DNA of 64,000 bases, from the NCBI RefSeq assembly GCF_045689235.1, contig NZ_CP136864.1, positions 3,162,001 through 3,226,000 of the forward strand, in the 5' to 3' direction. Shown here one piece after another: positions 51,976-60,790 of the stretch. This DNA comes from Congregibacter variabilis (GTDB taxonomy: Bacteria > Pseudomonadota > Gammaproteobacteria > Pseudomonadales > Halieaceae). The notes under the pieces were generated by a model that saw only the letters and a list, made by a program, of their open reading frames with translations, had not been told where the DNA came from and ran no database searches. The stretch's first letter is position 1. Every line of letters starts with the position of its first letter. Position numbers and translations under genes: made by a program.

Positions 51976-52536
51976 ATAAAGATTAACAACACTGTATCTC
52001 GGTTTAAACCTCTAGCTGCTGTTGCAGCCTACATAGCGCTGACGTCCACTATAGCTTTGCCAGTAAATGCTTTGCCAATCACTTTCTCAGATGGAGATAC
52101 AGCAGTAATCAACTTTGATGCCGGTGCAAGCAGCCCGTTTACGTCACTTAGGAGTGCGTCAATTGCCCTTCTTGGAGGGCTCGGGCCGGGATCATTTGTT
52201 TATGATTTCTTCGGCGGCCTAAATGCTACTGGAAATTTACTCGGGGCCAATCTCCCTGATTATCTTCCCAGCCTCAGCGTGTATGGTAGCGCTGATTTTT
52301 TGGATGGCGTTTTTTCTGTAGCGCTTAGTGCGGTTTCCGACGTAGAGTTGAGGGGGTATGATTTCGAGTTTAGCACCGTCCAAGATACTTCGGTTCCCAC
52401 TGTGTCGGTGTCGGGCAGTGAGGGGCAGGATTTGCGAGATATATCTACCCCCACAACCGTCCCTACCCCCACGACCCTAGCTCTCTTCGGCCTTGGCGTC
52501 GCTGGTCTTGGCTGGAAGCGTTGCAAGAAAGCATAA
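51976..52536 (+). CDS. PEP-CTERM protein with non-canonical start
   Basis: About 186 aa if counted from ATA 51976. GAGAGGG lies a few bases upstream, and the frame then encodes a signal peptide (FKPLAAVAAYIALTSTIALP) before the first TTG at 52057. No ATG, GTG or TTG occurs before that signal. The mature part is a short beta-domain, and the end VPTPTTLALFGLGVAGLGWK plus RCKKA is a PEP-CTERM sorting signal. Either ATA is used as a start or an ATG has mutated. The conservative gene model is 52057-52536 without the signal peptide. Confidence 0.65.
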   Translation: MKINNTVSRFKPLAAVAAYIALTSTIALPVNALPITFSDGDTAVINFDAGASSPFTSLRSASIALLGGLGPGSFVYDFFGGLNATGNLLGANLPDYLPSLSVYGSADFLDGVFSVALSAVSDVELRGYDFEFSTVQDTSVPTVSVSGSEGQDLRDISTPTTVPTPTTLALFGLGVAGLGWKRCKKA

Positions 52537-52984
52537 ACAGCGCGATCTTCCACCCAAGCCGGTCTTTCATTGATGGAGATAGCACCGGGATTACCACCAA
52601 GACCGTCATCTTTGAGGGTGGATTTTCGGGAGCGACGGATATGCCGCTTTGAACGTAGTTATTCCTGGAGCTCGTTTTTGACCGCCTTACTTGCTTTGTG
52701 CTTATCCCAGATCTTAGATTGCTGTTCCTCGATATACTTTCGATGAATTCCTCGGGGCGTATCGCAACGCCCCTAGTTTTAGGGAGAATAACAGGGCGTT
52801 GCGTTAAGCGGTTGAATTCGCATCTAGAAGGGAGCTTGCGGTTTGTTAGGCCCCCAAGATGCCACACTCCCCTAAGATTCCTATGACACCAGGTGATCTG
52901 ACGCACCAAATAGTTCAGGTTTCTGTCGGTCTTCCTCCGCTTCTGGACTCCTTCTGCGTATATCGCGACTCAATATCTCTCGCT
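52537..52984. other. Intergenic, about 450 bp, no clear gene
   Basis: Scattered short frames only. A GGGGCGT...ACGCCCC inverted repeat lies near 52760-52782 (GGGGCGTATCGCAACGCCCC), a possible terminator for the PEP-CTERM gene at some distance. Otherwise nothing is seen up to the tRNA fragment. Confidence 0.35.
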
Positions 52985-53024
52985 TACCGCCGGCGTGCCG
53001 GTTCGACTCCGGCTTCCGGCGCCA
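52985..53024 (+). other. 3' fragment of a second tRNA gene (T arm, acceptor, CCA)
   Basis: A T arm GCCGG-TTCGACT-CCGGC (52997-53013) is followed by TTCCGGC, a discriminator G and CCA (53014-53024). A GC-rich stretch before it could be the end of a long variable arm, as in Leu, Ser or Sec tRNAs. The 5' half is missing, so it is not a functional gene. It may be a boundary of another integration event nested in segment C. Confidence 0.55.
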
Positions 53025-53050
53025 TCAATGTAAAACGCTCAGGAGCGTAA

Positions 53051-55135
53051 TTATCGTCCTGAGATAATAATGTTTCCGCTCGTTAGGTCGATCGCATCCA
53101 ATTTGTAGCGTTCAGCTAACGACGGCCGTGAGCAACCGAATATTTGTATGCCGAATTTATCAACTTCACCCTTTCTCGTTCCATCCCAGGCATCAACTAC
53201 GAAGGTGCAAGTCATTACCGTATTTTTTTCCCGGAGCTGTCCATTTCCCTGAAATCGGCCACGGGGCTCTCCCGTAACTACTAGCCACTCCAGGCTGGTA
53301 CTACGGAACTTTAGGTCACCATCATGAAATTGAAACTGCAAATTTCCGTCAGGGCTGGTCCTGCCTTTGAGGTACTTCGAGATGAACGCAAACCGGGCGG
53401 GCCCCGCTGCTGTAGCGTCGGCCAAATCCGCCCCCGGCGGCGATGCAATGGACCCGCTACCTGAGACAAAACCTGCTGACGGGTCGTAGACTACAAAAGA
53501 CTTACAACTGAAACGGCTGATGTTCCCGGTATAATCAGTACCGCGGACACACATTTCATAGAGCCCGGGCCCGGGATCGTCAGGTATGGATTCCCAAAAC
53601 AACTGCCCCTCGACTTTTTCGCTTGTAGAGTCAAAAAATCCTGGATGACCGTCCTCGTCTACCGGGCAGAGGCTTTCCGTGTTATAGCACACGTTGTTGT
53701 CGCCTACGCCCGAGTAAACGACGCCGTTAATGCCACGGATCTCAAATTCAGCGGATACAATATTTGAGCGACCGGTGTCTGCATCGGTGATCGCGGCCGA
53801 CAGGGTTAACCACTCATTGACTGCTACCGGGTCGTTACCTATAACGATCTCAGTCACCAATGGAGCGTCTAGCTCGAACGAATAAGCGGCGCCGGAGTCA
53901 GTACCTGCGCTATCGTTCCGAGGCGATCCCGCTAAGGCAGTACTATTAGAAATGGCGACCGAAACGCCAAATAGATCAAAGCTGTCGGTGTCAGTAGGTA
54001 GTAGCCTGAATTGCTGCCGCCATGTACTTTCCGCGCGTTCAAAGGCGTATGCAGCCCCGTTAAGACCGTAGATTCCAGTAGTTGCTCCCGGCGCGCCCAC
54101 AATCAGCGTGTCCTTGGTTGCGGCAACACTGTACCCGAACAGTAGTCTGCTGGTGCGGTCTGATGCCGTTAACCTGGCCACCTGATTCCAGGCTGTTTCG
54201 CTCCGTTCGAACACGTACGCTGAACCGTAGGGTCGGCCGTTTCGCTCATCACGATCGCTTCGTGCGCCTATCAAAATTGTATCGGCGAAAATGGCAACAG
54301 AAAAACCAAAGGCATCGTCTGATTGGCGATCATCAGCAAACAGTCTTGTGTTTTGAACCCAGGGGGAGATTAGAGCGTCGCTACGATTAAATACATAGGC
54401 GCTTCCACATGAAAATCTACATCCACTGGCGGTGCCGTCGGCATTGCGGATGTCACCGTCGAGATAGGACCCAACCACTAGCGTATCTTCGAATAGTGCG
54501 ACGGAGTTTCCAAAATTTACCGTATTCCCTGTCGAAGGCACGCCTACTATTTTTTGCTGCTGGACCCACCCCGATTCACCTTTGACGTAGACATAGACGC
54601 TTCCCTGATCAGTGACATCAACATCGTCGAGCCGTGCCCCAACGATAACAGTGTCATCGTATACTGCGACAGAGCCGCCAAAAGAGTCTAGCGTGGCTAC
54701 GTCTCCAGCTTTGAGCTGCGTTCCGGAATCCCAGTCTGAATCGTGCCTCTCGAAAACATATGCGACGTTCTTGCTGCTTTGCCCCACAACTATCGTATTC
54801 TGATGGATTGCAACCTGCTCTCCCCACTTTTCGTTAGGTGCGCCGTCGGGGTTAATTAACTTTGTCTGTTGGGCCCAGCCACCGTTCTCACGAACAAAGA
54901 TATAGACTGAGCCGGCCTGGTCTCCCCACTCGTTGTTGTCCGCCGGAACGCCAAGTGCCATGGTATCGCCAGATATCGCGACGACTCCACCAAACCTTTG
55001 TTGATCATAAGGGGTAGGTGCGAAGAGTTTTTCGAACTCGGTCAACGTCTGCGCGGACAACGGTCCCGCATTCATTTGCACCGACGCAAACGCGAGACAT
55101 AACAAGCCAGACCTGATCCATGAGCCCGATTTCAT
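53051..55135 (-). CDS. Exported FG-GAP-like beta-propeller protein
   Basis: 694 aa. A signal peptide (SGLLCLAFASVQMNAGPLSA) is followed by about seven repeats of a roughly 55-residue unit of the type FGGSVAVYDDTVIVGARLDD, GSVYVYVKGESGWVQQQKIV. This is the FG-GAP-like repeat of extracellular propeller proteins. The C-terminal 250 residues include a domain with paired Cys (NNVCYNTESLCPVDEDG) and a last beta-rich part (FQFHDGDLKFRSTSLEWLVV). Secreted or surface-bound, probably an adhesion or binding protein. The gene lies next to a tRNA 3' fragment. Confidence 0.82.
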   Translation of the reverse strand: MKSGSWIRSGLLCLAFASVQMNAGPLSAQTLTEFEKLFAPTPYDQQRFGGVVAISGDTMALGVPADNNEWGDQAGSVYIFVRENGGWAQQTKLINPDGAPNEKWGEQVAIHQNTIVVGQSSKNVAYVFERHDSDWDSGTQLKAGDVATLDSFGGSVAVYDDTVIVGARLDDVDVTDQGSVYVYVKGESGWVQQQKIVGVPSTGNTVNFGNSVALFEDTLVVGSYLDGDIRNADGTASGCRFSCGSAYVFNRSDALISPWVQNTRLFADDRQSDDAFGFSVAIFADTILIGARSDRDERNGRPYGSAYVFERSETAWNQVARLTASDRTSRLLFGYSVAATKDTLIVGAPGATTGIYGLNGAAYAFERAESTWRQQFRLLPTDTDSFDLFGVSVAISNSTALAGSPRNDSAGTDSGAAYSFELDAPLVTEIVIGNDPVAVNEWLTLSAAITDADTGRSNIVSAEFEIRGINGVVYSGVGDNNVCYNTESLCPVDEDGHPGFFDSTSEKVEGQLFWESIPDDPGPGLYEMCVRGTDYTGNISRFSCKSFVVYDPSAGFVSGSGSIASPPGADLADATAAGPARFAFISKYLKGRTSPDGNLQFQFHDGDLKFRSTSLEWLVVTGEPRGRFQGNGQLREKNTVMTCTFVVDAWDGTRKGEVDKFGIQIFGCSRPSLAERYKLDAIDLTSGNIIISGR

Positions 55136-55386
55136 ACCTTATATTCCTTGTTCAAATGTGGAGGCTTACGAATCTAAGGCGATCAAGCTATCAGTGTTTA
55201 CCGCGATCAACCAGTGTTAATTTGGCTTTGTCAGAGATCTGAGTCGGTTGAGCTATATGGGAATCCACGCCTATCGCGTTATGCTCGAGGAAACTTTCAA
55301 GATAATGTGGTCTTAGAGTGTCAGAGCCTGTGGCGTTTGCCACTGGGACGAGGTGGGTCATTAATGGCTACTGGTAAAGAACGAAC

Positions 55387-56127
55387 GTGATACTCAGGCG
55401 TATCATGGGAGATGTTAAACAGCAAAATTGGTTTGCGGTTGGACTGGATATTATCGTGGTCATTGTGGGTATCTTTCTTGGGATGCAGGTTACCGACTGG
55501 AATGAGACAAGAAAAAATATCAATGACAGTGAGAAATTTCTGCAACGCATTCATGACGAAGTTCTGATTTCAGAAAAATCCTCAAGCAGAGTCAGGCAGC
55601 GTCGGCTGGACTTGATTAGACCGTTAACAGGCGCTGCCGTGGCCTTGTTTGACTCTGAAGATAAAACAGCACTCACCGATCAGCATTGTGCGGCATTAGC
55701 GACATCCCATTACTTTACTATCAGTACTCCCAGGCTGCCTTCTGTGGCTGAATTAATGAGCGCCGGCCGCATGCAAATTCTGCAAGACGATGAGTTACGA
55801 AGAGATTTGATAAAACTCGAACAAGCGTTCGCATCTTTGCAAACAGTGGTTAACCAAAATAACGTTGTCGCGCATAATTTGCGATCATTGCACCCAACGC
55901 TAATTCACTCAGCGCCCTTCTTTGACGCAGAATTGGGTGAGATGCAAGGAACTTATATCTGTGATTTAGCTGGCATGCGAAAAGATCGTGCTTTCCTGAA
56001 CCATGCGAGTGAAAATCTGGACACTTTTGACGCGTACCTGCGGGATGGATTGCGCCCATGGAGCAACCAGATAGATACCGTCCACTCACAGTTAGACGAA
56101 ATTTTAGGTATATCTCATAGCCAGTGA
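55387..56127 (+). CDS. DUF6090-type membrane protein
   Basis: 246 aa from GTG 55387. It starts MILRRIMGDVKQQNWFAVGL, very like the start of the gene at 45345 (MILRRVIDAIREQSWLTVSV). One hydrophobic segment (DIIVVIVGIFLGMQVTDWNE) and a long helical part follow (NINDSEKFLQRIHDEVLISE), then RLPSVAELMSAGRMQILQDD, the family's equivalent of the EELKxTGN block. Third branch of the family in the window. Function unknown. Confidence 0.75.
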   Translation: MILRRIMGDVKQQNWFAVGLDIIVVIVGIFLGMQVTDWNETRKNINDSEKFLQRIHDEVLISEKSSSRVRQRRLDLIRPLTGAAVALFDSEDKTALTDQHCAALATSHYFTISTPRLPSVAELMSAGRMQILQDDELRRDLIKLEQAFASLQTVVNQNNVVAHNLRSLHPTLIHSAPFFDAELGEMQGTYICDLAGMRKDRAFLNHASENLDTFDAYLRDGLRPWSNQIDTVHSQLDEILGISHSQ

Positions 56128-56361
56128 CATATAGGGTCATAAGATTAGACCTCCATCATCGTCCTTACTGCGATCAAAGCGAAGGAGGCTCAATCACGCA
56201 CTAAGCTAGTGGTCGGTGTGTGGTGCTAATCGACACGAAAGGCGGCTTTTTTAACGACCTGTGCTCCCTCGATAGTTTCCGTACTTCCCCGACATCTGCT
56301 AAATGTGATTCTCGGTCTATTATGGGCATAAATCCCCCCTAAGCACTTTACGAGAAGCCAG

Positions 56362-56835
56362 ATGGTTAAACGGACTTTGGATGAATGGGCCAGCATTGGA
56401 GAGATCATCAGTGCTGTCGCAGTCGTGATTTCGCTTTTGTATGTTGGTTATCAAGTGAACCAAAATACTGATCAAATGCGTGCCGCAAATCGTCAGCAGT
56501 TGGTCAACCGATCAATGGACGCAACGAAGGGGTTTGCCATGAATCCCGAAGTGGCTCGGGTACTGACGAAAGTGGAGAACGAGGTCTAACTTAATGAAGA
56601 GGAGCAGACTCAGTTTAGTTATGTGATTCGCGGCGTGCTATACGATGTCCAAGAGGCATTCCTGCTTCATGCAGAGGGTGGATTGGATGAAGGGTATTGG
56701 GGCACTCGCGCAAACCTTATAAAGATATATCTCAAAACTCCAGTCGCAAGAGAAATTTATCTATCGAACAGGGAACAAGGCGTTCTGCACCCCGGATTTA
56801 CGGCTTGGCTGGATCAAGCCCTTCTCCGCATTTAG
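56362..56835 (+). pseudogene. Small one-TM protein (AEI-type family), member 3, in-frame stop
   Basis: The frame starts MVKRTLDEWASIGEIISAVA, with a membrane helix and YQVNQNTDQMRAANRQQLVN, the family segment. TAA at 56587-56589 interrupts it after codon 75. The same frame then continues for 82 codons with family-like sequence (EEEQTQFSYVIRGVLYDVQE, AFLLHAEGGLDEGYWG). A single nonsense change explains this. The 75-aa product might still be made. Confidence 0.7.
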
Positions 56836-57011
56836 TTACAGTCTTCGGATAACATCCGAGACAACATATTACGCTCCTTGCATAAAAATATTATTTTTTG
56901 CTTTGTCTACCAGTTTTCTCGCTGTGTCAACGATTGCTGCTAACGGAAATTTGACCAAATCTGTTACACGAATTTTTGAGAATACCTGCGATTAGAAGAC
57001 GATATTGCAGG

Positions 57012-57941
57012 TCATCGACTTAGCCATCTACCGAAGTCAGATAGTTTACGTTGCATCAGATTCATCGGGATAATTTTAAGGCGGGACAATGCGATCTGAT
57101 TAGCCTTTGGCGATTGCTGCAACTGGGCATTAATTACCGCAAGAATATCTGAATCCATTGGTAATGGCGCTTCAGCCGGCTGGTATATGGTTCCCACAGC
57201 ATAGTACTCGCCGGGTCGATCAGTGGCTTCAATGTGCGCACCCAGCACCGCGCTGACATCGTGCTCTTCTGCAAACCTGGTCAAGCGTGCAATGCTGTCC
57301 CGGTAGTCCTTCCAATTTTTTACATAAATAAGTCCAGGGTAAATCTTATCCCCTGTGAGGAGCCATTGGGTTTGGGGGTCGTAGAGCGAGATCGCAACTT
57401 CGTGATGCCCTGGACTTGGAATAACAATCAGTTCCCGATTCCCAAGTTCAATCGAACCCTGCCCGCCAGGCCATTGGCTTATCGACAGTGACTGGATCAA
57501 TGCGGTCTTCTGTATTCCAACAAGTCTTACTCCCGTTTCACCTTGAAACTGTATGTCTGCACTACGATGATCTTGATGTCCGTGCGAGTGGACGATCAAC
57601 AAATCCTTCTCGCCGATCAATGAGCGAACTGTCTTATACAGTGGAAAGACTGATGCGTCTTTGGTTGCACCCGTATCAAGCAACAGGGCAAGTTTCTCCC
57701 CGACCAAGAGGTACATGAAAGGAGCTTCAAAGCTCAGACACTTGCTTTGTCGAAGAATAAAGCTGGTGGGCGAATGCGAATAGACTTCGATAGGCGGCTC
57801 AGAATCGGTCAGGCAGTTTGCGGAGCCATGATTCCATTTTTTACCCTTCAACATTGGTTCCGCCAGAGAGCTGGCGGTCGCTAACATGGCAATAAACCAC
57901 ACGAATATCATGGAAGTGCGAGTCGCGCCGTAAGGTTTCAC
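57012..57941 (-). CDS. Exported MBL-fold hydrolase
   Basis: 309 aa. A signal peptide (FVWFIAMLATASSLA) is followed by a metallo-beta-lactamase fold: LALLLDTGATKD near residue 84, the zinc motif IVHSHGHQDHRSAD (HxHxDH) near 115, SPGHHEVAISLYDP (third His) near 177, LLTGDKIYPG (bridging Asp) near 196 and VLGAHIEATDRPG (last His) near 234. A full zinc site is present. Members range from lactamases to lactonases and phosphodiesterases; the substrate cannot be told. Confidence 0.87.
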   Translation of the reverse strand: MKPYGATRTSMIFVWFIAMLATASSLAEPMLKGKKWNHGSANCLTDSEPPIEVYSHSPTSFILRQSKCLSFEAPFMYLLVGEKLALLLDTGATKDASVFPLYKTVRSLIGEKDLLIVHSHGHQDHRSADIQFQGETGVRLVGIQKTALIQSLSISQWPGGQGSIELGNRELIVIPSPGHHEVAISLYDPQTQWLLTGDKIYPGLIYVKNWKDYRDSIARLTRFAEEHDVSAVLGAHIEATDRPGEYYAVGTIYQPAEAPLPMDSDILAVINAQLQQSPKANQIALSRLKIIPMNLMQRKLSDFGRWLSR

Positions 57942-58028
57942 TGAGACATTTACCCTTTTATTTTCGCAATGCAGTTTGACAAGTTAAACGTCGGCCGGGA
58001 GAGGGCGCTGCAATTAAACGTTCGACAT

Positions 58029-58664
58029 TTACCCACTCGCAAGAGCGCCTGACGCGATTAAAAGATCGCGGACGGCCTCGGCCATGCGGCGGTAACCTTC
58101 TGTGTTGAAATGGACAGGATCGGACTTCATAGCGCTGTTGCGCATCAGGCTGGGTAGTACGTCTGCATCGATCGGTACATTGTTCTCTTCGGCGACCTCC
58201 TCATAGAAATCTGGCGCAGACAGCGTGAGGCTGCGTCCGGGTACGCCGAGCATTATCACTTGGGCTCCAATAGCTCGGCTTGCTTGTATCATTGCCAGCA
58301 GATTGGCCTGAGTTAGATGGGTGGGTAGTTTGCGGAGTGTGTCGTTGCCGCCGTGTACCAAAACAACGAGATCCGGTTGATGCTGTTGCAGGAGCCCCCG
58401 TAGCCGCTGCAGCCCCTTCGCGCTGATCTCTCCAGGCACACCCGCATTGATTACTTTCATGTCGATGAGCTCCGCCAGTACGGTGGGGTAAGCTTCTTCG
58501 CGCCTTGCTCCCGTCCCATAGGTGAGGCTGTCGCCAAAAGCGAGGACTGTAGCGGTCGGTGGCAGTACTGCGAGCTCGGTGCCATCGCAAGCTGACAGTA
58601 GCAAAAAGAGCAGGGGAACAATCCCGTAGCTTGCGTACCGAGCGAGAGTCCTGTGGATCAGCAT
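58029..58664 (-). CDS. SGNH/GDSL lipoprotein esterase (TesA-like)
   Basis: 211 aa. A signal peptide with lipobox LLSAC (IVPLLFLLLSACDG) suggests lipid anchoring. Block I is VLAFGDSLTYGTGARREEAY with the catalytic Ser near residue 45; block II has NAGVPGE; block III is LVHGGNDTLRK; block V is DPVHFNTEGYRRMAEAV with Asp and His. All catalytic parts of a TesA-type arylesterase/lysophospholipase are present. Acts at the envelope on lipids or esters. Confidence 0.9.
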   Translation of the reverse strand: MLIHRTLARYASYGIVPLLFLLLSACDGTELAVLPPTATVLAFGDSLTYGTGARREEAYPTVLAELIDMKVINAGVPGEISAKGLQRLRGLLQQHQPDLVVLVHGGNDTLRKLPTHLTQANLLAMIQASRAIGAQVIMLGVPGRSLTLSAPDFYEEVAEENNVPIDADVLPSLMRNSAMKSDPVHFNTEGYRRMAEAVRDLLIASGALASG

Positions 58665-58970
58665 GATGGAAACCTCGGGGCAACCGTCGTCACGATTTGG
58701 TTATTGCATAAAATTCTTTGCTAATTCTAAGGCATGTGTGCGTATTGGGTTAGTCCACCTGCAAATCAACACCCCAACTTTGGTCAGGTGGGGAGGTGCC
58801 TTTGACCGGGTCAGTGTGTCGCTTCTTGATCGTTAAATCTCCATCGTGCTAGCTTATTTGGAGTTCTCATCGTGTTCATGGCGTTAATTACGGGGATAGT
58901 TCATGGGCAATGCGGACGTGGGCAACTCGCCTAGCGCGTGGGCATCAGCACCTATAAGGAGATTGGCAGG
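58665..58970. other. Intergenic, 306 bp
   Basis: No gene. The right part (from about 58905) is the start of the 0.9-kb direct repeat, including AATGCGGACGTGGGCAACTC, which resembles the last codons of the response regulator gene at 16540-16566. Confidence 0.45.
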
Positions 58971-59675
58971 GTGTTACTCAGAGCAGGCCACAATGCTATC
59001 GACCGGACGTGGAGAACATTGCCCCTTGAGTTCTTCATTATTGTTGTTGGTTTCTTTGTGAGCCTGCAGATTAACGAGTGGCAAAATGATCGAGAGAATA
59101 GGGAGATCGAAGGCCAGTATCTGCAAAGGCTTGAAAATGACCTCAAAAAGAGCAGTGAAGCGTTGGTCGATAACAATGATCGAATGCGGTTATCTGTCTC
59201 CAACATGGAGTCGGGTTTGATGCGGCTTGCGGCAGAACACCGCAGTGAAGACGACTACCAGACTTTATTTGTTGCTCTGCAGAATTCGTCAATTATCGGC
59301 GGCTTTGAGGTGTATTTCGGTACTTTTGAGGAGCTGAAGGACACGGGCAACATGCGCTTAATTGAGTCAAGTCCTTTGCGAGAGAGCTTGGCTGCTCTGG
59401 CTCAGAAGTACCTTCAAGTTGTGAAGATCAGCCAGATTAGAAATATGTTGCGCGGGAACACCTTTCCCGTGATGACCCGATACGTGAAACCCACGGTGGG
59501 CAACTCACTCACGTTTGATGCTCAAAGGGTTGAGGCAGACCCCCGAGAACTCTATGTGGCGATGAGTATCATCCGTGCGAACTTGGGCTATGACCTGCAT
59601 GACTCTGAAAAGCTACTGGTTTTGATTGAGGAGACCTTGACGATCGTCCGCGCGGAGATGGCTCTTCATCATTAA
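58971..59675 (+). CDS. DUF6090-type membrane protein, copy 2
   Basis: 234 aa from GTG 58971, nine bases after AAGGAG; an upstream in-frame start at 58938 lacks a site. It has the same product as the gene at 16607 except for one residue near the end (Leu to Met, in RAEMALHH). One N-terminal hydrophobic segment and a helical charged body. It is the last gene of segment C, abutting att4, as copy 1 abuts att1. Confidence 0.78.
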   Translation: MLLRAGHNAIDRTWRTLPLEFFIIVVGFFVSLQINEWQNDRENREIEGQYLQRLENDLKKSSEALVDNNDRMRLSVSNMESGLMRLAAEHRSEDDYQTLFVALQNSSIIGGFEVYFGTFEELKDTGNMRLIESSPLRESLAALAQKYLQVVKISQIRNMLRGNTFPVMTRYVKPTVGNSLTFDAQRVEADPRELYVAMSIIRANLGYDLHDSEKLLVLIEETLTIVRAEMALHH

Positions 59676-59771
59676 TGGAGAACACCCAGCGCCCCACACA
59701 GGCAAAAGTGTCACCTATGTGCCCGGAATCGAATGGCCAGTGTGGCTACAAGTCTATGCAATTTACAAAAA

Positions 59772-59816
59772 TGGTGGGCCCAGTAGGACTTGAACCTACG
59801 ACCAATCGATTATGAG
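59772..59816. repeat. att4: 45-bp copy of the tRNA-Ile2 3' end
   Basis: Identical to bases 61608-61652. Left flank: A/C-type right end. Right flank: GGGTGGTGAGAGCGGCTGGTAG, the B/D-type left end, cut after 22 bp by the IS6 element at 59839. It separates segments C and D. Confidence 0.92.
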
Positions 59817-59838
59817 GGGTGGTGAGAGCGGCTGGTAG

Positions 59839-60636
59839 GGTATCGCCAAGTTAACTCCCCGAAATTGATAGAATCGGCTCATGAATACCTACAAGCGACA
59901 CCGATTCCCTCCCGACATCATCAGTTACGCAGTCTGGCTCTACTACAAATTCAATCTGAGCCATCGGGATATCGAAGACCTCCTCGCTGAGCGAGGCATT
60001 ATCGTTACTCGCGAGTCGATCCGCCTCTGGTGTATCAAGTTCGGCGCCATTTATACACGACGATTGAAGCGCAAGCACTGATGCTACGGTGATGCCTTCT
60101 ACATCGATGAAGTCTTCGTAAAGATCAACGGCAAGCAGTATTACCTGTGGCGAGCCGTTGACGAAGATGGAGAAGTGGTTGATGTGTATCTTCAAGCCAA
60201 GCGAGATGGCGCTGCGGCTAATCGGTTCTTCAAGAGGTTGTTGCGCAGTCACGTCCGTGAACCCAGAAAGATCGTGACAGACAAGCTGCGTAGCTATGAG
60301 GTCGCTCATCGCGAGTTGATTTCAGACACGATCCACAGTACTCAACAGTATGAGAATAACCGGGCAGAGCAATCGCAGAGTCTGCCCCGCTTTATGGGTA
60401 TGAAGCGACGAGGGTCAGGGAGCGAGGGATGAGGCGCTTCAAGTCCATGAAGCAGGCACAGAGATTTGTGACGGCCCATGCTGCGGTGTCCAATTTATTC
60501 AATATGGGAAGGCACCTAATCAGGGCTCAGCATTATAGGGATCTGAGGGTTAGTGCGTTTGTAGAATGGGGAAGGGCCGTTGCTTGAGAATCAAAGCCAG
60601 ATTAAGGGTGTCTCAAAAAGTTAACTTGCCGATACC
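59839..60636 (+). mobile_element. IS6-family insertion sequence, 798 bp
   Basis: Terminal inverted repeats GGTATCGCCAAGTTAACT (59839-59856) and AGTTAACTTGCCGATACC (60619-60636), 17 of 18 matched. The size is normal for the family. No 8-bp duplication: flanks are GCTGGTAG and TTACTGAG. That suggests insertion by recombination or loss of one flank. It is the most complete of four IS6-type copies in the window. Confidence 0.88.
59881..60587 (+). pseudogene. IS6-family transposase, disrupted
   Basis: Starts MNTYKRHRFPPDIISYAVWL and SHRDIEDLLAERGIIVTRES, then TGA at 60079 where the family normally has Arg or Gly (RRLKRKH, stop, CYGDAFYIDEVFVKI). The catalytic parts DEVFVKINGKQYYLWRAVDE and VTDKLRSYEVAH remain. 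A frameshift after RFMGMKRR near 60405 puts the normal C-terminus (MRRFKSMKQAQRFVTAHAAV, then LRVSAFVEWGRAVA) in another frame. Not active as it stands. Confidence 0.88.
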
Positions 60637-60790
60637 TTACTGAGGCTTACGCGCCTCGCTTACTGAGAACACGCAACTTACGTGGTAGAGTTACAAAAGC
60701 ATCAAGAGGAGCTTTGCTCCGCCAACCGCCCGCTCCGGGAACGGTGGCCCAATGATGCGCCAAGTCACTTGGAACACATAGGAGTTCATC

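Larger units (their letters stand above)
58905..59816 (+). repeat. 0.9-kb direct repeat, right copy
   Basis: Same content and orientation as 16541-17452. The DUF6090 coding part differs at three bases that I can find, and the 110 bp between the gene and the att core look identical. Recombination between the two copies would remove 42.4 kb. Confidence 0.85.

Noticed and set aside
17408..59816. Four further tRNA genes at the att copies
   Set aside because: Only the 3' 45 bases of the tRNA are present; D arm, 5' acceptor strand and half the anticodon stem are missing.
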